A stretch of DNA of 64,000 bases, from the NCBI GenBank assembly GCA_945868825.1, contig CAMBMM010000001.1:124001-188000 (forward strand). Direction: 5' to 3'. Shown one piece after another: positions 36,898 to 45,997 of the stretch; position 1 is the first letter of the stretch; each line of letters begins with the position of its first letter. The position numbers were made by a program, and so were the translations under genes. Below the pieces are notes generated by a model. That model had not been told where the DNA came from and searched no databases. It saw nothing but the letters and a program-made list of their open reading frames with translations. The stretch comes from Sphingobacterium thalpophilum. GTDB lineage: Bacteria; Bacteroidota; Bacteroidia; Sphingobacteriales; Sphingobacteriaceae.

Positions 36898-38166
36898 TTA
36901 TGAAGCCAAAACGGGGGAGCTATCTTCTTCTAACCTGCTAAAATAATAGGTTACAACGTTTGCAACCACTAAATACACTAGCAACACTTTTGTAAATTGT
37001 TCGCCCATGCCAAACCAGTCGCCGTTTATATATATTAAACTAAGCGCACAAACGGTTTTTAGTAGTTCCCACCAAATGGCATTGGAGTTTCTATCCATGA
37101 GTTCGGTATAGGCATAAACCGCCAGTAAAATAAAGCCGCCATAAAAGAAAATTTGCGGTTTAGGAATGGTGGCTAGGTTGCCGAATAAATAATACATAAA
37201 GGCAAGGGTAACAAAAAACTGAATTCCAATCCACACCTTCAATGCATTGGAAGCCCTTGTATCGTATTTTTGAAAATGATATGGATCTTCGATTTTTTCG
37301 ACAGGATATTTTTCAATCACATCGGCAGGTCGCCAGCCAGTAGGTTTAAACCAAATGGCAAATTTATCTGCCCAATTGTGGGTACGGTAGGCATCGAGTA
37401 TTAATAAGCGTAGATGCAGGAAATTAATTTTTACGGGATTCCAGGTTTTTACGGGCCTTGTACTACCATAAACCGGTGGTACGTTGGGCAGTTCTTCTTG
37501 AAATGTTCCGAAAATTTTATCCCAAATAATAAAAATTTGTCCGTGGTTTTTATCTACATATTCTGGATTAATAGCATGGTGTACTCGATGGTGTGAAGGG
37601 GTAACAAGTATTTTTTCTAGGAAACCCATTTTTCCAATGTAGGTGGTATGGTACCAAAATTGCATAAATAACTGAATGGGTGTAACCAAGGCTACTACTT
37701 TGGCAGGTACGCCCAGCAATGCTGCAGGTAACAATAAAAAGGTAAATAAATTAATAAATACCGAAATAGATTGCCTTAAGGCACAGGCTAAATCGAATTC
37801 TTCGCTGCTGTGATGAATGGCGTGTTTATTCCATAAAAAATTAATGCTGTGCGCCCATCGGTGGCTAAAATAGCCGTAAAAGTCAATCACAATAAAGGTG
37901 ATGATATACATGGCCACACTAGACTCTAACTGAAATAATGCCCAATGGCTAACCATGTATTTATAACTTAGTATAACCACGGTTAAACCTAATGCATCTT
38001 TTATGGTGTTGGTAAAGCCCGAACTTAGGCTAGATATGGTATCTAATAGCCTAAAAGACTTTTTTTTCCAATACCAGCCATACCATTTTTCTGCAACAAC
38101 AAGGGTAAAAAATACGGGTATCACATACATTAATATGCGACCGTAGGTTGCCATTTCTCCACGCAT
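36898..38166 (-). CDS. Sterol desaturase/fatty acid hydroxylase-family membrane protein
   Basis: 422 residues. The di-iron histidine clusters HRWAH, HAIHHSSEEFD and HHRVHH (about residues 100-205) lie among membrane helices, as in the superfamily. The last 170 residues add four more hydrophobic segments, making it longer than minimal hydroxylases. It probably hydroxylates or desaturates a membrane lipid; alkylglycerol monooxygenase-like enzymes have this longer form. Start ATG at 38166 or the internal M5 (MATYGRIL). Confidence 0.85.
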   Translation of the reverse strand: MRGEMATYGRILMYVIPVFFTLVVAEKWYGWYWKKKSFRLLDTISSLSSGFTNTIKDALGLTVVILSYKYMVSHWALFQLESSVAMYIITFIVIDFYGYFSHRWAHSINFLWNKHAIHHSSEEFDLACALRQSISVFINLFTFLLLPAALLGVPAKVVALVTPIQLFMQFWYHTTYIGKMGFLEKILVTPSHHRVHHAINPEYVDKNHGQIFIIWDKIFGTFQEELPNVPPVYGSTRPVKTWNPVKINFLHLRLLILDAYRTHNWADKFAIWFKPTGWRPADVIEKYPVEKIEDPYHFQKYDTRASNALKVWIGIQFFVTLAFMYYLFGNLATIPKPQIFFYGGFILLAVYAYTELMDRNSNAIWWELLKTVCALSLIYINGDWFGMGEQFTKVLLVYLVVANVVTYYFSRLEEDSSPVLAS

Positions 38167-38362
38167 TTGTTTTTATATTTTTATCAAATTAACAATAAGT
38201 TTTTTCTAGTAGGTGAAGTTAAGTAAATAATTTTAGCTGAATCCACAATTTACTTCAATTTTTAAACCATTTAGCTTATTTGGTAAAGCTTCTTGAATAA
38301 CAAAAAGCTAAGCTAGCAACATGAATGAACGGATGCCAAGCTTAAGCTTTGGGTACTTATGT

Positions 38363-38737
38363 TTAACTGTTGGCTAGATTGCTAGTTCTTAGCGTTAGCA
38401 TGGTCCATGTTGCACCAGCGGCATCTATGGCTGCAAATAAGAGAATGGCTACTTCAACTTCTCCCTTTAACCATAAACTAAGCATAAATACAGTGGCCAC
38501 ATACCTAAGTGTTATGGTTAGGTGGTACAGTTTATGAAGAGCATGCTTGCCAATATAAAAATCGAAAAATCCAATAATAAACGCCAGAAGCCCCATCATT
38601 CTGGGTATCCATAATTCTTCGCCATGGCTTAACTTAAATAAGTCAAGCATAAAATCGGGAGCCATCATTAGCCCAATTCCAGGAATGAGGATCATATAGA
38701 TGCCAAATACTTTTAAACTGGTTGTGATGGATTTCAT
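38363..38737 (-). CDS. Small four-helix membrane protein, unknown
   Basis: 124 residues with about four hydrophobic segments (VFGIYMILIPGIGLMMAPDFML, MMGLLAFIIGFFDFYIG, ITLRYVATVFMLSLW, EVAILLFAAIDAAGATWTML). No known motif. It stands alone with 196 bases upstream to the desaturase gene and 63 downstream. Coding is supported by membrane periodicity. Confidence 0.65.
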   Translation of the reverse strand: MKSITTSLKVFGIYMILIPGIGLMMAPDFMLDLFKLSHGEELWIPRMMGLLAFIIGFFDFYIGKHALHKLYHLTITLRYVATVFMLSLWLKGEVEVAILLFAAIDAAGATWTMLTLRTSNLANS

Positions 38738-38800
38738 GGTTATTTTTTAACGTTTCCGCAGTTTGCTTCAGGTGTACAATTCAAAGGTATAATGTTTAGA

Positions 38801-40975
38801 TTAAGAACCATTGAGCATTTCAAATATTAAACTACCGCCACTTATAACATCTTGAAATGTAATGAATGGCTTATTTATTTCTTTCCCGTTTAAAAAACGA
38901 GTGTTATTGTATATAGTCTGTTCCGAAAAGTTTCTGGCTTCTATTATAAAGCTTTTGTTTTTAGCAAGATGAAGGGTAGCTTTTTTCACTTGTGGACTGC
39001 CCAAAACAAACTCTCCATTGGCAGGATTAACCGGATAAAAACCTAGGGTTGAAAGTATATACCAGGCACTCATTTGCCCGCAGTCGTCGTTGCCAATCAT
39101 GCCATTGGGTATATTGCCATGAAATTCGTTGATTACCCGATGAATGTATTTTTGTCCTGTTTGAGGTGCGGTGCTGTAGGCATACAAATAACTGATGTGA
39201 TGGCTGGGTTCGTTTCCGTGTGCATATTGCCCAATCATGGCTTCTTGTCCCAAAAATTTATTAGGGTTTTCGGCCTCCGTAGTAAAAAACGCATTCAATT
39301 TTTTAGTGAATTTTTCTTTGCCCCCTACCAATTGCGTTAGGCCGTTTACATCGTGTTGGGCCGGCGTCCAAAAATACTGCCAGGCATTGGCTTCCGTATA
39401 ATCGCCGGGGTTGTTCATTGGCGAAGTTGCCATAAGTGGATTGAAAGGTGTGCGCCAATTCCCTTTGGTGTCTTTTCCTCTAAAAAAAGTAGTTTCGGTA
39501 TCGTATATATTTTGGTAATAAAGTGCTCTTTTTGAGAAGGTTTTTGCTAATTCATTTTTGCCTAATTTTTTTGCCATTTCCGCAACGCACCAATCGTCGT
39601 AGCCACTTTCTAAGGTTCTAGAAACCGCTTCATTATCTAATTTATCAAAAGGGTAATAGCCGTATTGGTTGTATAGTTCCCAATCGGAGTTGATGTGTGA
39701 TTTGGTGGAAGTTTGTACCATGGCTTGTAAAGCCTCATTGGCATCAAAACCTGTAAAGCCATTTTGGTAAGCCGATAAAATCATGGGTATGGCGTGATTG
39801 CCAATCATGCAATAATTGTCTTGGCCCCAGGCGGTCCATATAGGCAGAAAACCGGCTACTTTGTGATGTATGAGCATAGAATTTACTATGTCGTTAATTT
39901 TTTCTGGTGCCAGAATTTGTAGCAATGGAAAGGCACCTCGGTAAATATCCCAGTTAGAAAGGGTAGAATAATACGCTTTATTTGGTGCCAGCGCAATTTT
40001 GTCATCTGCACCGCGGTAGGTGCCATCTACATCGGCAATATTGGAGGGCTGTATAAAGAACCGGTACAAGGAGCTGTAGAATATTTCTTTTTGCTTTTGA
40101 GGAGCCTCTATATGTATTCTACTTAAATAGCTGTTCCAAACATTTTTTGCCTGTGCAACAGTGGAGTTAAAATCCCAGCCGGGCAATTCTTTTTGCAAAT
40201 TATTTTTTGCCCCAGCCACACTTACGGTGGATAGTGCAATTTTAGTTTGTAAGATTTTATTCTTCAGATTAAAACTCAGCACATAGCGGGGTGCCTTTTC
40301 TTTGTTTCTTTGGCTTAATTGCTTGTAGGATGTAAATGCTTCATTGAATTGAATGGTAAAAAAATACTTTCGTTCTACCCAATTTTTGGTATGGCAATAC
40401 CCGCTAATGGTTTTATTATTTTCTACTTTAACATCGCTCTCCAACACTAAAGAATCGGTTAAAAAACGAAGCCCGTGTTGTAAATCTACTAACAAGTTTG
40501 CTTTTGAATTTGGATAGGTGTATTGGTGCATGGCCACCCGTTCGGTGCAGGTAAGTTCTACTTTTATTTTATTGTTTAAGGTAACTGTATAATAACCCGG
40601 ACTTGATTTTTCTGATTCTTTACGATACGTTTCACCGAAATTCTCCATTCTTTCGTCGGTAAAGGGCTGTAGCAATACATCTCCAAATTCGTTAATACCT
40701 GTACCATTGGCTCTGGTTTGAGAAAAACCGAGTATTACAGAATCTCGGTATTGGTAGCCGCTAGTATAATTCCAACCTTCATTTACATTATCGGGCCCAG
40801 GTTGTACCATTCCAAAGGGCATACATGGCCCAGGGAAAGTATGGCCCGTTCCCTCTGTTCCTATGAATGTGTTGACGTACTGGGTATAATCGTTTAAACT
40901 AGAATAGTATGCTGGTTTACTTCCAGAAACTAGAATTACGAATAGGAAGGGTACAATAAGCCTAAAAATCTTCAT
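38801..40975 (-). CDS. GH92-family alpha-mannosidase
   Basis: 724 residues with a signal peptide (MKIFRLIVPFLFVILVSGSKP). YVNTFIGTEGTGHTFPGPCMPFGMVQPGPDN is the hallmark N-terminal stretch, and NDDCGQMSAWYILSTLGFYPV the C-terminal catalytic-domain stretch. GH92 enzymes are Ca2+-dependent exo-alpha-mannosidases acting on mannan or N-glycans, by inversion. It is the last gene of the carbohydrate operon, 53 bases after GH13. Start is at the ATG giving the leader. No T9SS tail. Confidence 0.93.
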   Translation of the reverse strand: MKIFRLIVPFLFVILVSGSKPAYYSSLNDYTQYVNTFIGTEGTGHTFPGPCMPFGMVQPGPDNVNEGWNYTSGYQYRDSVILGFSQTRANGTGINEFGDVLLQPFTDERMENFGETYRKESEKSSPGYYTVTLNNKIKVELTCTERVAMHQYTYPNSKANLLVDLQHGLRFLTDSLVLESDVKVENNKTISGYCHTKNWVERKYFFTIQFNEAFTSYKQLSQRNKEKAPRYVLSFNLKNKILQTKIALSTVSVAGAKNNLQKELPGWDFNSTVAQAKNVWNSYLSRIHIEAPQKQKEIFYSSLYRFFIQPSNIADVDGTYRGADDKIALAPNKAYYSTLSNWDIYRGAFPLLQILAPEKINDIVNSMLIHHKVAGFLPIWTAWGQDNYCMIGNHAIPMILSAYQNGFTGFDANEALQAMVQTSTKSHINSDWELYNQYGYYPFDKLDNEAVSRTLESGYDDWCVAEMAKKLGKNELAKTFSKRALYYQNIYDTETTFFRGKDTKGNWRTPFNPLMATSPMNNPGDYTEANAWQYFWTPAQHDVNGLTQLVGGKEKFTKKLNAFFTTEAENPNKFLGQEAMIGQYAHGNEPSHHISYLYAYSTAPQTGQKYIHRVINEFHGNIPNGMIGNDDCGQMSAWYILSTLGFYPVNPANGEFVLGSPQVKKATLHLAKNKSFIIEARNFSEQTIYNNTRFLNGKEINKPFITFQDVISGGSLIFEMLNGS

Positions 40976-41028
40976 TATGGAGTTTTACAATTAAAATTGA
41001 ATTTCGAAACCAGAGGATTATCTACCAC

Positions 41029-42579
41029 TTATTTTAATTCTGTAACCACTACTTCATAGGGATTCAGTTGTATAGAACCTTCAGTACTCATGCTTTCTCC
41101 ATACAGTTTTTTACCCATTTTATGTGCTTGCATGAAGCTTGCTGTTTGCAGTTCCTTTGAAAGATTTACCACTACCAGCAATTTTTGCTCGTTATACGTT
41201 CGGTAAAAGCTAAATACGTTGCTGTTGTTATTCTCTGCTAGTGCATAGTTTCCGTTGGACAAGGCAGGGTTACTTTGCTTCAATTTAATTAGTTTTTTAT
41301 AGTGGTTAAAAAGCGATTGCGTATTGTTCTGTTGTTCCTCCAACGAGATGCCATCATTCGCTTTTAGGTTTGTTTTGCTCCACCACTGGCCTGTGTTTTT
41401 GTACCATAGCGTCATGCCTTTTCCTTCAGGTTTGCTATACCATTCAAATGCCTCACGGCGTGGAATATCGTTACCATCGGTATTTCCAAATGACCAGCTT
41501 TTCCCTTGCATGCCAATTTCTTGTCCGTAATAAATAGAGGGCACCCCACCAATTAAAAATAGGATAGCAGCGGCTGTTTTTTGTTTTTCAATAGAAGGTT
41601 CTATGGATGCATATCGATCTAAATCGTGGTTTTCAATAAAAATGATTTGCTCTTTTCCTTTTGGGCATTTTGTTAAAATGGTATCTGCTGCTGCAATCAA
41701 TTTTTGTTTATCAAAGGATGATATGGCATTTTTCAATCCAAAGCCAAACACCCTATCTACACCAGCATTTTCTAAATATGAAAATCCATAATCACTCCAA
41801 TCAGCTTGTTCCGCCACGTTTTTAAGATTGGGGTTTATGTTTTTTAGCGCTGTAAGTAAGGGTTTCCAAAAATCAGCAAATAGGTTGGTGAGTGTTGGTT
41901 TTCCGTCTAAATGATCCATGGCATGGTCCAAGCGGAAGCCGTCTACACCATCATCAAATTTGCCATCTTTGTTGGGGTCAACGAAGTAGGAGAATAACTT
42001 TTTATTGTACTCGTATACTTCTTTATTTTTAAGGTTTACGGTGGTTATTCTAATAAAATTACCCTCATAGCTATTCAATCCACGTAAATCGGCTATAATG
42101 CTTGCAGGGGTTTTGTGCGCTGCATCGTCAAATAAAATATAATCGGAATATGGAGATTGAAGATTGCCCACCGCATCTTTCCACCATTTGTGCTTGTCTG
42201 TTACATATTGGGTTTCCATATCCATATACACTTTCATGCCTCGTTTATGAATTTCTTTAACCAGCGAAATATACTCTTCCATGGTGCCAAATTCCGCATC
42301 AATTTTTTCGAAATCGTTTGCAAAATAGTTGTGGTAACAATCGGCATCGTACAAAGGAAATAACAAAATGGAGGTGATTCCTAAATCTTGTAAGTAGGGC
42401 AATTTTTGTTTTAGCCCGTTTAGGTCACCCTGTAAATCGCCGTTGCTATCGTAAAAACTACGTTGGCAAACGTGGTAAACTATTTCACCTTTTTTTGCAG
42501 CTTGGGTTTTTTGTGCGTAAATAGTGCTTGTACAGGCAAGAAAAAGGACTAAGCTTAGTTTTACAATTTTTAAGTTCAT
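41029..42579 (-). CDS. GH13-family alpha-amylase-like glycosidase
   Basis: 516 residues with signal peptide (LSLVLFLACTSTIYAQ). TIM-barrel signatures: GFRLDHAMD (nucleophile Asp), NVAEQADW (acid/base Glu position) and FIENHDLDR (transition-state Asp). The C-terminal domain ends with EVVVTEL. It should hydrolyse alpha-glucosidic bonds outside the cytoplasm. Close relatives include neopullulanase-like and exo-acting enzymes, so the exact bond is uncertain. It is 2 bases downstream of the TIM-barrel isomerase gene. Confidence 0.9.
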   Translation of the reverse strand: MNLKIVKLSLVLFLACTSTIYAQKTQAAKKGEIVYHVCQRSFYDSNGDLQGDLNGLKQKLPYLQDLGITSILLFPLYDADCYHNYFANDFEKIDAEFGTMEEYISLVKEIHKRGMKVYMDMETQYVTDKHKWWKDAVGNLQSPYSDYILFDDAAHKTPASIIADLRGLNSYEGNFIRITTVNLKNKEVYEYNKKLFSYFVDPNKDGKFDDGVDGFRLDHAMDHLDGKPTLTNLFADFWKPLLTALKNINPNLKNVAEQADWSDYGFSYLENAGVDRVFGFGLKNAISSFDKQKLIAAADTILTKCPKGKEQIIFIENHDLDRYASIEPSIEKQKTAAAILFLIGGVPSIYYGQEIGMQGKSWSFGNTDGNDIPRREAFEWYSKPEGKGMTLWYKNTGQWWSKTNLKANDGISLEEQQNNTQSLFNHYKKLIKLKQSNPALSNGNYALAENNNSNVFSFYRTYNEQKLLVVVNLSKELQTASFMQAHKMGKKLYGESMSTEGSIQLNPYEVVVTELK

Positions 42580-42581
42580 AA

Positions 42582-43415
42582 TTAGTTCAGTTGGTTAATT
42601 AGATAATTTTTCATGGAGCAATTCAGTTCCCATTGATTGCTCAAGGGCTCTAGTGTGAACGGCATTGCTGGCATATAGGGAGCAGGGCCAAATTCAGGGG
42701 TGATGGTAAATAACTCCTTACCTGCATGTTTTCTATGGTTTATGATTTCTTTCCACCAGGCTAAATATACCGCCAAATGTTCTTGCCATTCGGGCGCAAA
42801 GGGGTTATTTACTTGTGGGCATTGTTCGTGCCCCACACGGGCATGGAGGTGTGCCATATGCGGAATAATTTCTTGTAGAATATGCTGTTGATCGGCTAAC
42901 AAACTCTCCGATACGGTACAGAAATGTGAAATGTCGCCCACCAGTTCTAATTCTGGAAATTTTTGCAAATAGGGTAGTAGTGTGGCAGCATGAAAAGAGA
43001 ACCTGCCCCGGTGCGTTTCGTGTAAAATGCGTACGCCTGTTTTTTGGCTGATGTTTGATACCGCTTCTAATACCCTACAATTCTCATCGAACGTATAAAA
43101 ATCTTTGCCCGTATGCGAATTGATAAACGTGGGGTTATAGCTGGTCAGTTCGAGCAGATTTTTTTCCATCTTACGGATATACTGCTCCACCGTATCTGTC
43201 CCTGGTGAAGTGAGGTGTTGCGCAATGAAAATAAAATCGGGCTTATCCTTTCTAATGCCTTCCAATTCTTTTAAAAAGTGGGGTGTAAAGGTCTCAGGGC
43301 TTGGTGGTAATGAGATTTCAATACCCCCATATCCTGCCGTCAAAACCTTGTCGACAAATACGTTTGGTGAATCTTGTTCGCAGCCCCAGTAAGTGCAGCA
43401 ATAGTTTATTTTCAA
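42582..43415 (-). CDS. Sugar phosphate isomerase/epimerase-like TIM-barrel protein
   Basis: 277 residues, no signal peptide. Pattern of the AP-endonuclease-2/xylose-isomerase-like fold: ILHETHRGRFSF, ELVGDISHFCTVSESL, HLHARVGHEQCPQVNNP and ITPEFGPAPYMP supply probable metal ligands (Glu, Asp/His, His, Glu). Such enzymes isomerise or epimerise sugars or inositols. It is between the PhyH-like dioxygenase (10-base gap) and GH13 (2-base gap). Substrate not readable. Confidence 0.83.
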   Translation of the reverse strand: MKINYCCTYWGCEQDSPNVFVDKVLTAGYGGIEISLPPSPETFTPHFLKELEGIRKDKPDFIFIAQHLTSPGTDTVEQYIRKMEKNLLELTSYNPTFINSHTGKDFYTFDENCRVLEAVSNISQKTGVRILHETHRGRFSFHAATLLPYLQKFPELELVGDISHFCTVSESLLADQQHILQEIIPHMAHLHARVGHEQCPQVNNPFAPEWQEHLAVYLAWWKEIINHRKHAGKELFTITPEFGPAPYMPAMPFTLEPLSNQWELNCSMKNYLINQLN

Positions 43416-43425
43416 GGTATTGGGT

Positions 43426-44244
43426 TTAATAAATTACAGGATTCAATGTGGTATCAATCACTTCTCCAACTTTAGCTCCTGGGCACCAGGTGTTCCAATC
43501 GTTTAGTTGATTTGTATTCTCTGGGTTTTTCAAGATCATATTTTTATCCATGTAAATTATGGTCATTACCTTACGCATTTCAGTGGTAGTATTGGCTCCT
43601 GCTCGGTGAAATACCCAGCCCGAATGAAAGCTAATTTCACCAGCATCAAAGGGTTCAATTACATGTTTAAAATCAGTAATTTTTAGTTTTTGTTGGATAA
43701 GCACTTCACTCTCATCCCCAATTTCAAGTTCTCGGCCTTCCACAATTTCATGACTGCCTGCACTAAACTCCAAGGGCCCAAGTTCCAGAGGGGTTTCCTG
43801 TAAAGGTATCCAGGCGGTAATGGTTTTATCTGTTTCTAGTGGCCAATAATATTGGTCGGCATGCCATGGGGTAATGCCACCTCCACCTTCTTTAAATAAG
43901 GCCTGATCGTGGTAAAGCCTCACGCCATCTACTTGCATTAAATCACTGGCAAGTTTGCCTAAGCGTTTACTAAAAATAAGTTCTTTAACCACTTCATCGG
44001 CTGTCCACAAATTAAATAGTTGCAAAAATGCTTTCCCATAGGTACTTCTTTCTTCGAGTGGCGTGGTGTTTTCATTCATCAGATGTACTCTTTCCGTAAT
44101 GGCCTTGTTGAAAAAGTCGAGTGTTTCTGCGTTGAGCACCTCTTTTAATTTGATATACCGGTAGTGCTGATAGTGGGCAACTTGCTCTGGGCTGAGCGTA
44201 TACGGTGTTTGTAAAAAAGATTGAATGGAATTGGGTACTTGCAT
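43426..44244 (-). CDS. Phytanoyl-CoA dioxygenase (PhyH)-family oxygenase
   Basis: 272 residues, non-heme Fe(II)/2-oxoglutarate fold. The facial triad is visible as HADQYYW (His and Asp near 130) and FHSGWVFHRAGANT (distal His near 210). It likely hydroxylates a small substrate. First gene of the operon PhyH-isomerase-GH13-GH92 and divergent from AraC. PhyH-family oxygenases near sugar enzymes suggest a modified sugar or ectoine-like substrate, but this is a guess. Confidence 0.85.
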   Translation of the reverse strand: MQVPNSIQSFLQTPYTLSPEQVAHYQHYRYIKLKEVLNAETLDFFNKAITERVHLMNENTTPLEERSTYGKAFLQLFNLWTADEVVKELIFSKRLGKLASDLMQVDGVRLYHDQALFKEGGGGITPWHADQYYWPLETDKTITAWIPLQETPLELGPLEFSAGSHEIVEGRELEIGDESEVLIQQKLKITDFKHVIEPFDAGEISFHSGWVFHRAGANTTTEMRKVMTIIYMDKNMILKNPENTNQLNDWNTWCPGAKVGEVIDTTLNPVIY

Positions 44245-44260
44245 GGTTCTAAATTTTACT

Positions 44261-44268
44261 CAAAGCTA
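44261..44268 (-). promoter_or_regulatory. Candidate -7 element for the carbohydrate operon
   Basis: On the minus strand TAGCTTTG fits TAnnTTTG and ends 16 bases before the PhyH-like ATG at 44244. No -33 TTTG at usual spacing, which would suit an activator-dependent promoter; AraC lies divergently next to it. Confidence 0.35.
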
Positions 44269-44312
44269 CGAGGTGTACTCGTTTACTTGTAATACGTAGT
44301 TGTAAATTAATA

Positions 44313-44365
44313 ATACTATATTGACAACATTATTTATTTTTATATAAAATAACGTAATATAGTAT
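44313..44365. promoter_or_regulatory. 10-bp inverted repeat in the divergent AraC/PhyH spacer
   Basis: ATACTATATT (44313-44322) and AATATAGTAT (44356-44365) are perfect inverted arms with a 33-base spacer, and the right arm includes the first two bases of the AraC ATG. The arms could be operator half-sites for AraC autoregulation, or a leader hairpin. AT-rich context weakens the case. Confidence 0.4.
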
Positions 44366-45203
44366 GAGAGCCAAACTAGAACAATTTCCTCAGGATGCTC
44401 ATGAGCACTCTTTTTTATGTTATGAAGTAAAGGCGCCTTCTTTCGATTTTTATTGGCATTACCATCCGGAGTACGAACTAACTTTTATTCTGAAGGGGGA
44501 AGGAAAAAGATTGGTAGGAGACACCTACGAAGTGTTTAAGGCCGGTGATACGGTGTTGTTACCTCCTTTGCTTCCTCATACCTGGATTTCTGAAAAAGGA
44601 CGAAAGGGTAATTGTTTGGCCATTGTGATTAAGTTTTCGCAAGTAAGTATTGAACAACTTTGCCAATTACCAGAACTGGCAAGTTTTAAAAAACTACTTA
44701 CAACAGCTGCTAGGGGTTTGCAGTTTACGGGTCCAAAATCAAAAGAGGTGGTACCCCTTTTAAAATTGCTACTCCAAGTAGATGCGATGACTAAATTAAC
44801 GAGTTTATTACAGGTGCTGCATACCATTACGCTAGCTACAATTACTCCCATTGCATCTGTGCACTACAAACCATTAAAAGGAAATGAAAATCAGCAACGC
44901 CTAAATGCAATTTTCAGGTATGTAGAGAAGGACTTCCGTTCAACTATTTATTTAAAAAAAGCAGCATCGCTTATTCATTTATCCGAAAGTGCTTTTTGTA
45001 AATATTTTAAACGGGCAAGTGGCAAAACTTTTTCCGACTATACCAACGATATCCGCATAGCGAATGCTTGTGAGTTATTAATTGAAACCGATAAGCCCAT
45101 TAGTGAAATTGCACTCCAATCAGGCTTTGAATCGCTTTCGTACTTTAATAGGGTGTTTTTGGCAAAGAAAAAATGTAGACCTCGGGAGTATAGGAACGTA
45201 TAA
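44364..45203 (+). CDS. AraC-family transcriptional regulator with cupin sensor
   Basis: 279 residues. The N-terminal half is a cupin-like sensor (HYHPEYELTFILKGEGKRLVGD near residues 33-54, then GDTVLLPPLLPHTW). The C-terminal half (about 180-279) is the double helix-turn-helix (LKKAASLIHLSESAFCKYFKRASGKTFSDYTNDIRI, then ISEIALQSGFESLSYFNRVFLAKKKCRPREYR). It probably binds a sugar-like ligand and controls the divergent glycosidase operon. Divergent position and the inverted repeat in the spacer support local control. Confidence 0.9.
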   Translation: MRAKLEQFPQDAHEHSFLCYEVKAPSFDFYWHYHPEYELTFILKGEGKRLVGDTYEVFKAGDTVLLPPLLPHTWISEKGRKGNCLAIVIKFSQVSIEQLCQLPELASFKKLLTTAARGLQFTGPKSKEVVPLLKLLLQVDAMTKLTSLLQVLHTITLATITPIASVHYKPLKGNENQQRLNAIFRYVEKDFRSTIYLKKAASLIHLSESAFCKYFKRASGKTFSDYTNDIRIANACELLIETDKPISEIALQSGFESLSYFNRVFLAKKKCRPREYRNV

Positions 45204-45382
45204 GAGTTTTATAGGTTTGCTGGTGACGCCCGGTTATTGTCGTCAGATGGAGGAATTAAGATTACGTCTGCCCACTGGCGTAGAACAAAGTATTTAGACA
45301 GTTGTTGTTAAACCAAATTACTTAAAAAAGAACGATCAAGCCGCACTTGGTGCAATAGTACCTGATTTATCAACATAAGGTT

Positions 45383-45922
45383 TTAATTTTTAGATTCTAC
45401 TTTTACTGGCTGTGCAGAAGATTCATGTGCATAAATTATTTTCCATTCATTGTCTTTTTTGCTAAAAAGCATACTACCTACATATGGGTCAATTTTCATC
45501 TTCTCACCACTCTTGAGTTCAAACTCATTTTTTCCTGTCCAAGTGCACATAATTAAGTTCTTAGAAAGAAATTTGAAGTCCTCCTTAATAGTTGTAAAGC
45601 TCATACTTTTAACTGAATGGAGGGATTCAGTTTGAACCTTCATCATTTTTTTAAAATCTGTTTCTGATCCGTCAGGGCTAACTATTTTAAAATCAGGGTC
45701 ATTGGAATAAGGTTTTAATGCTGCCTCTGCATTTAGTTCTTTAACGCCCTTAATAATTTCGTTAATCCGTCCTGAAATTTCTTTTTTGGCAACTTCTTTT
45801 TCGGTGGCAGATAATTCTGTCGTTTGGGTATCTACTTCATTTTTGTTGTCATTAGTTTTACAACTAAAAAGCAATACCGAAGAGCAAAGAATTATGCTTG
45901 TCAAAATTGTGTTCTTTTTCAT
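45383..45922 (-). CDS. Putative lipoprotein with a DUF4440/SnoaL-like fold
   Basis: 179 residues. Signal with lipobox LFSCKTN (Cys near 21). A region from about 50 on (INEIIKGVKELNAEAALKPYSNDPDFKIVSPDG ... LIMCTWTGKNEFELKSGEKMKIDPYVGSMLFSKKDNEWKIIYAHESS) follows the NTF2-like DUF4440 pattern. These are small binding or enzyme folds with no settled role. Stand-alone gene in the AT-rich 45-48 kb part. Confidence 0.7.
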   Translation of the reverse strand: MKKNTILTSIILCSSVLLFSCKTNDNKNEVDTQTTELSATEKEVAKKEISGRINEIIKGVKELNAEAALKPYSNDPDFKIVSPDGSETDFKKMMKVQTESLHSVKSMSFTTIKEDFKFLSKNLIMCTWTGKNEFELKSGEKMKIDPYVGSMLFSKKDNEWKIIYAHESSAQPVKVESKN

Positions 45923-45997
45923 TTATTTTTTAGATTAATAGCAAATTAAGTTCTGAAGGCATTAAAGCTAAATTTTTCATACCCCTTAATTGAAGCG

